Shown here: positions 61,733 through 64,000 of the stretch, in pieces | Position numbering within the stretch: the stretch's first letter is position 1 | Layout: every line of letters starts with the position of its first letter | Assembly: GCF_022539505.1 (NCBI RefSeq) | Contig: NC_061513.1 | Location: 182,310,017 to 182,374,016 of the forward strand | Length of the DNA stretch: 64,000 nt | Direction: 5' to 3' | Source of the DNA: Lolium rigidum | Taxonomy: Eukaryota; Streptophyta; Magnoliopsida; Poales; Poaceae | Notes under the pieces: generated by a model | The model's database searches: none | What the model was told of the DNA's origin: nothing | The model's input: the letters and a program-made list of their open reading frames with translations, nothing else | Position numbers and translations under genes: made by a program

Positions 61733-62449
61733 TCAAGTAACATCAAGAGATGAAGCATCAACATCAATAGGTATCTTAGATGCTCCCCCATCCGTAGTGG
61801 TGCTAAGGGCTTTGTCAATTTTAGGCCTATAATAATAATTTTTTGGTTTAGGCACTTTAGAGACATACATAAACTTTTGCTCCTTACCCACATAAGCTTT
61901 CTCCTTAAACTTAAGAGAAGAAAAAGTTGAACTCAAGGTTCCCATAGCTTCTTCAAGTTCACTAATCCTATGGGTTCGATTATCATGAGTAGCACAAGTT
62001 TCTAAAACAGCAATTCTCTCATTAATTCCACCTAGAGATTTATCAAGTTTATCAGTGCTATTAAGTAATATTCCCAATTTAGTCTCAATACTTGGAAGAT
62101 CTTTCTCTATGGCCTCCAACTTTTCCATGACATCTTCAAGAGAGATTTCAATTTTAGCTTCATTAACAGGTGGTATTCCAACTAGACTCTCAATAATGCA
62201 ACTAGCTTCTAAAGCCGGAGTGCCTAGGAAATTACCTCCCGCAAGAGTATCAAGAACATACCTATTCCAGCTAGAGATACCAACATAAAAGTTCCTAAGT
62301 AGTATAATAGTGGAGTGTTTCTTAATGCACCTATGATGAGCATCACTAATTCTATACCAAGCATCTTTAAAACTTTCTCCACCTTGTTGCTTAAAGGAAC
62401 GAACTTCAACTTCCGGATTACTCATTTTTAGCAGTAGTAAATAAAGCAA
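61733..62449 (-). CDS. Gag-like ORF of Athila-like element 3
   Basis: The frame is open for 238 codons; a second possible start is the MSNPEVEV methionine nine residues in. Residues 15-90 resemble the C-terminal half of Athila-type gag (ESFKDAWYRISDAHHRC, LRNFYVGISSWNRYVLD, TLAGGNFLGTPALEA). A coiled-coil-like segment follows (LEDVMEKLEAIEKDLPSIE and LDKSLGGINERIAVLE), then a basic KPKNYYYRPKIDKAL tail. The N-terminal gag core is missing, so this is a shortened gag, possibly still expressed. It lies 240 bases inside the 5' LTR. It is unrelated to the ORF at the same place in elements 1 and 2. Confidence 0.68.
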   Translation of the reverse strand: MLYLLLLKMSNPEVEVRSFKQQGGESFKDAWYRISDAHHRCIKKHSTIILLRNFYVGISSWNRYVLDTLAGGNFLGTPALEASCIIESLVGIPPVNEAKIEISLEDVMEKLEAIEKDLPSIETKLGILLNSTDKLDKSLGGINERIAVLETCATHDNRTHRISELEEAMGTLSSTFSSLKFKEKAYVGKEQKFMYVSKVPKPKNYYYRPKIDKALSTTTDGGASKIPIDVDASSLDVT

Positions 62450-62650
62450 ACTAAATAAAGTAAATGCAAGTAACTAATTTTTTTGTGTTTTTGATATGGA
62501 GAACAAGACAGTAAATAAAGTAAAATTAGCAACTAATTTTTTTGTGTTTTGATATAATGCAGCAAACAAAACAGTAAATAAAGTAAAGCAAGACAAAAAC
62601 AAAGTAAAGAGATTGGATGTGGAAGACTCCCCTTGCAGCGTGTCTTGATC

Positions 62651-62668
62651 TCCCCGGCAACGGCGCCA
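62651..62668 (-). other. Primer binding site of Athila-like element 3, perfect
   Basis: The minus strand reads TGGCGCCGTTGCCGGGGA, a full 18-base match to the plant tRNA-Asp 3' end as I recall it. Confidence 0.9.
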
Positions 62669-62689
62669 GAAAAAGAGCTTGATGCGTGC

Positions 62690-64000
62690 AGTCGACACGT
62701 CCATTGGGAACCCCAAGAGGAAGGTGTGATGCGTACAGTAGCAAGTTTTCCCTCAGAAAGAAACCAAGGTTTATCGAACCAGGAGGAGCCAAGAAGCACG
62801 TTGAAGGTTGACGGCGGAGGAGTGTAGTGCGGCGCAACACCAGGGATTCCGGCGCCAACGTGGAACCTGCACAACACAATCACAGAACTCTTCCCCAACG
62901 TAACAGCGAGGTTGTCAATCTCAAATGATTAGATGTATAGTGTGGAGGATGATGATTGTTTGCGAAGAACAGTAAAGAACAATTGTAGTAGATTGTATTT
63001 CAGATGTAAAGAATAGGACCGGGGTCCACAGTTCACTAGTGGTGTCTCTCCCATAAGATAGCAGATGTTGGGTGAACAAATTACGGTTGGGCAATTGACA
63101 AATAAAGAAGGCATAACAATGTACATACATATATCATGATGAGTACTATGAGATTTAATCGGGGCATTACGACAAAGTACATAGATCGCTATCCAGCATG
63201 CATCTATGCCTAAAAAGTCCACCTTCGAGGTTATCATCCGAACCCTCTCCGAGTATTAAGTTGTAAACAACAGACAATTGCATTAAGTATGGTGCGTAAT
63301 GTAATCAACACAAATATCCTTAGACAAAGCATCGATGTTTTATCCCTAGTGGCAACAGCACATCCACAACCTTAGAACTTTCTACGTCACTTGTCCCAGA
63401 TTTAATGGAGGCATGAACCCACTATCGAGCATAAATACCCCCTCTTGGAGTCACAAGTATCAACTTGGCCGAGCCTCTACTAGCAACGGAGAGCATGCAA
63501 GAACATAAATAACATATATGATAGATTGATAATCAACTTGACATAGTATTCAATATTCATCGGATCCCAACAAACACAACATGAAGGATTACAAATAGAT
63601 GATCTTGATCATGATAGGCAGCTCACAAGATCTAACATGATAGCACAATGAGGAGAAGACAACCATCTAGCTACTGCTATGGACCCATAGTCCAGGGGTG
63701 AACTACTCACACATCGATCCGGAGGCGATCATGGCGATGAAGAGACCTCCGGGAGATGATTCCCCTCTCCGGCAGGGTGCCGGAGGCGATCTCCTGAATC
63801 CCCCGAGATGGGATTGGCGGCGGCGGCGTCTCTGGAAAGTTTTCCGTATCGTGGCTCTCGGTACTGGGAGTTTCACGACGAAGGCTTTAAGTAGGCGGAA
63901 GGGCAGGTCAGGAGGCGCCACGGGGGCCCCACACAACAGGGCCGCGTGGGCCCCTTGCTGGCCGCGCCGCCCTATAGTGGCGGCGCCCCGTGGCCCCACT
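62690..64000 (-). repeat. 5' LTR of Athila-like element 3, truncated by the window edge
   Basis: It matches 57531-58860. Differences include CAG there versus CGAG here (63226-63229). Confidence 0.92.

Larger units (their letters stand above)
57531..64000 (-). mobile_element. Athila-like element 3, cut by the window end
   Basis: The 3' LTR is 57531-59128, the internal region 59129-62689, and the 5' LTR starts at 62690 and runs off the window. The LTRs (1598 bp) form a third subfamily next to those of elements 1 and 2. The non-coding internal half resembles elements 1 and 2, but the coding part is a gag-like ORF. No polymerase is present. Confidence 0.88.

Noticed and set aside
62651..62668. 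tRNA-Asp-like sequence as a tRNA gene
   Set aside because: Only the 3' 18 bases are present, next to an LTR; it is a primer binding site. The same holds at 735, 45663 and 51834.

Overview
The window looks like intergenic chromosome from a large grass genome, most likely Triticeae (wheat, barley, rye or a relative). I found no host gene, rRNA, tRNA or CRISPR array. Nearly every base belongs to retrotransposons: Athila-like Gypsy, a chromodomain Gypsy, Tat-like Gypsy, a SIRE/Maximus-like Copia and an L1-like LINE. There is one Stowaway MITE. The lineage calls come from domains I can read, from primer sites matching the plant tRNA-Asp 3' end, and from family knowledge. Family names are tentative because no database search was possible.

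Left part. Positions 1-9108 are a plus-strand Athila-like element cut by the window start. It has a broken gag-protease gene, an Athila-type ORF, no reverse transcriptase, and a 1393-bp 3' LTR. It sits inside the very long LTR of a minus-strand chromovirus (9109-22533). That element carries broken gag and pol genes and an extra intact ORF in front of gag. Next comes a short stretch with a possible Copia remnant and a MITE (22534-22800), then a decayed plus-strand Athila-like gag-protease fragment (to 26274).

Middle part. From 26275 to beyond the right edge runs a minus-strand SIRE-like Copia element whose downstream ORF has been split. The split is a stack of insertions, each supported by target-site duplications. 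Athila-like element 2 (29327-53613) sits in the Copia ORF. Athila-like element 1 (29779-47177) sits in an LTR of element 2. A LINE (30628-41538) sits in an LTR of element 1. A gag-only Tat-like element (31758-38625) sits in the LINE. This gives four insertions stacked on the Copia host.

Right part. The Copia pol gene is cut at 55476 by a second Tat-like element. That element is in turn cut at 57530 by a third Athila-like element, which runs off the window.

The genes do not form a host pathway. They are mostly dead copies of retroelement genes. The Athila-like elements 1-3 and the first Tat-like element lack polymerase and would have needed enzymes from autonomous relatives. Points of interest are the non-standard ORFs (18195-19277, 33086-33625, 50963-51697 and the split Copia ORF), recurrent hairpins beside LTR promoters and polypurine tracts, duplicated primer-site fragments, and an odd CTG-to-CTCG difference pattern between LTR pairs.
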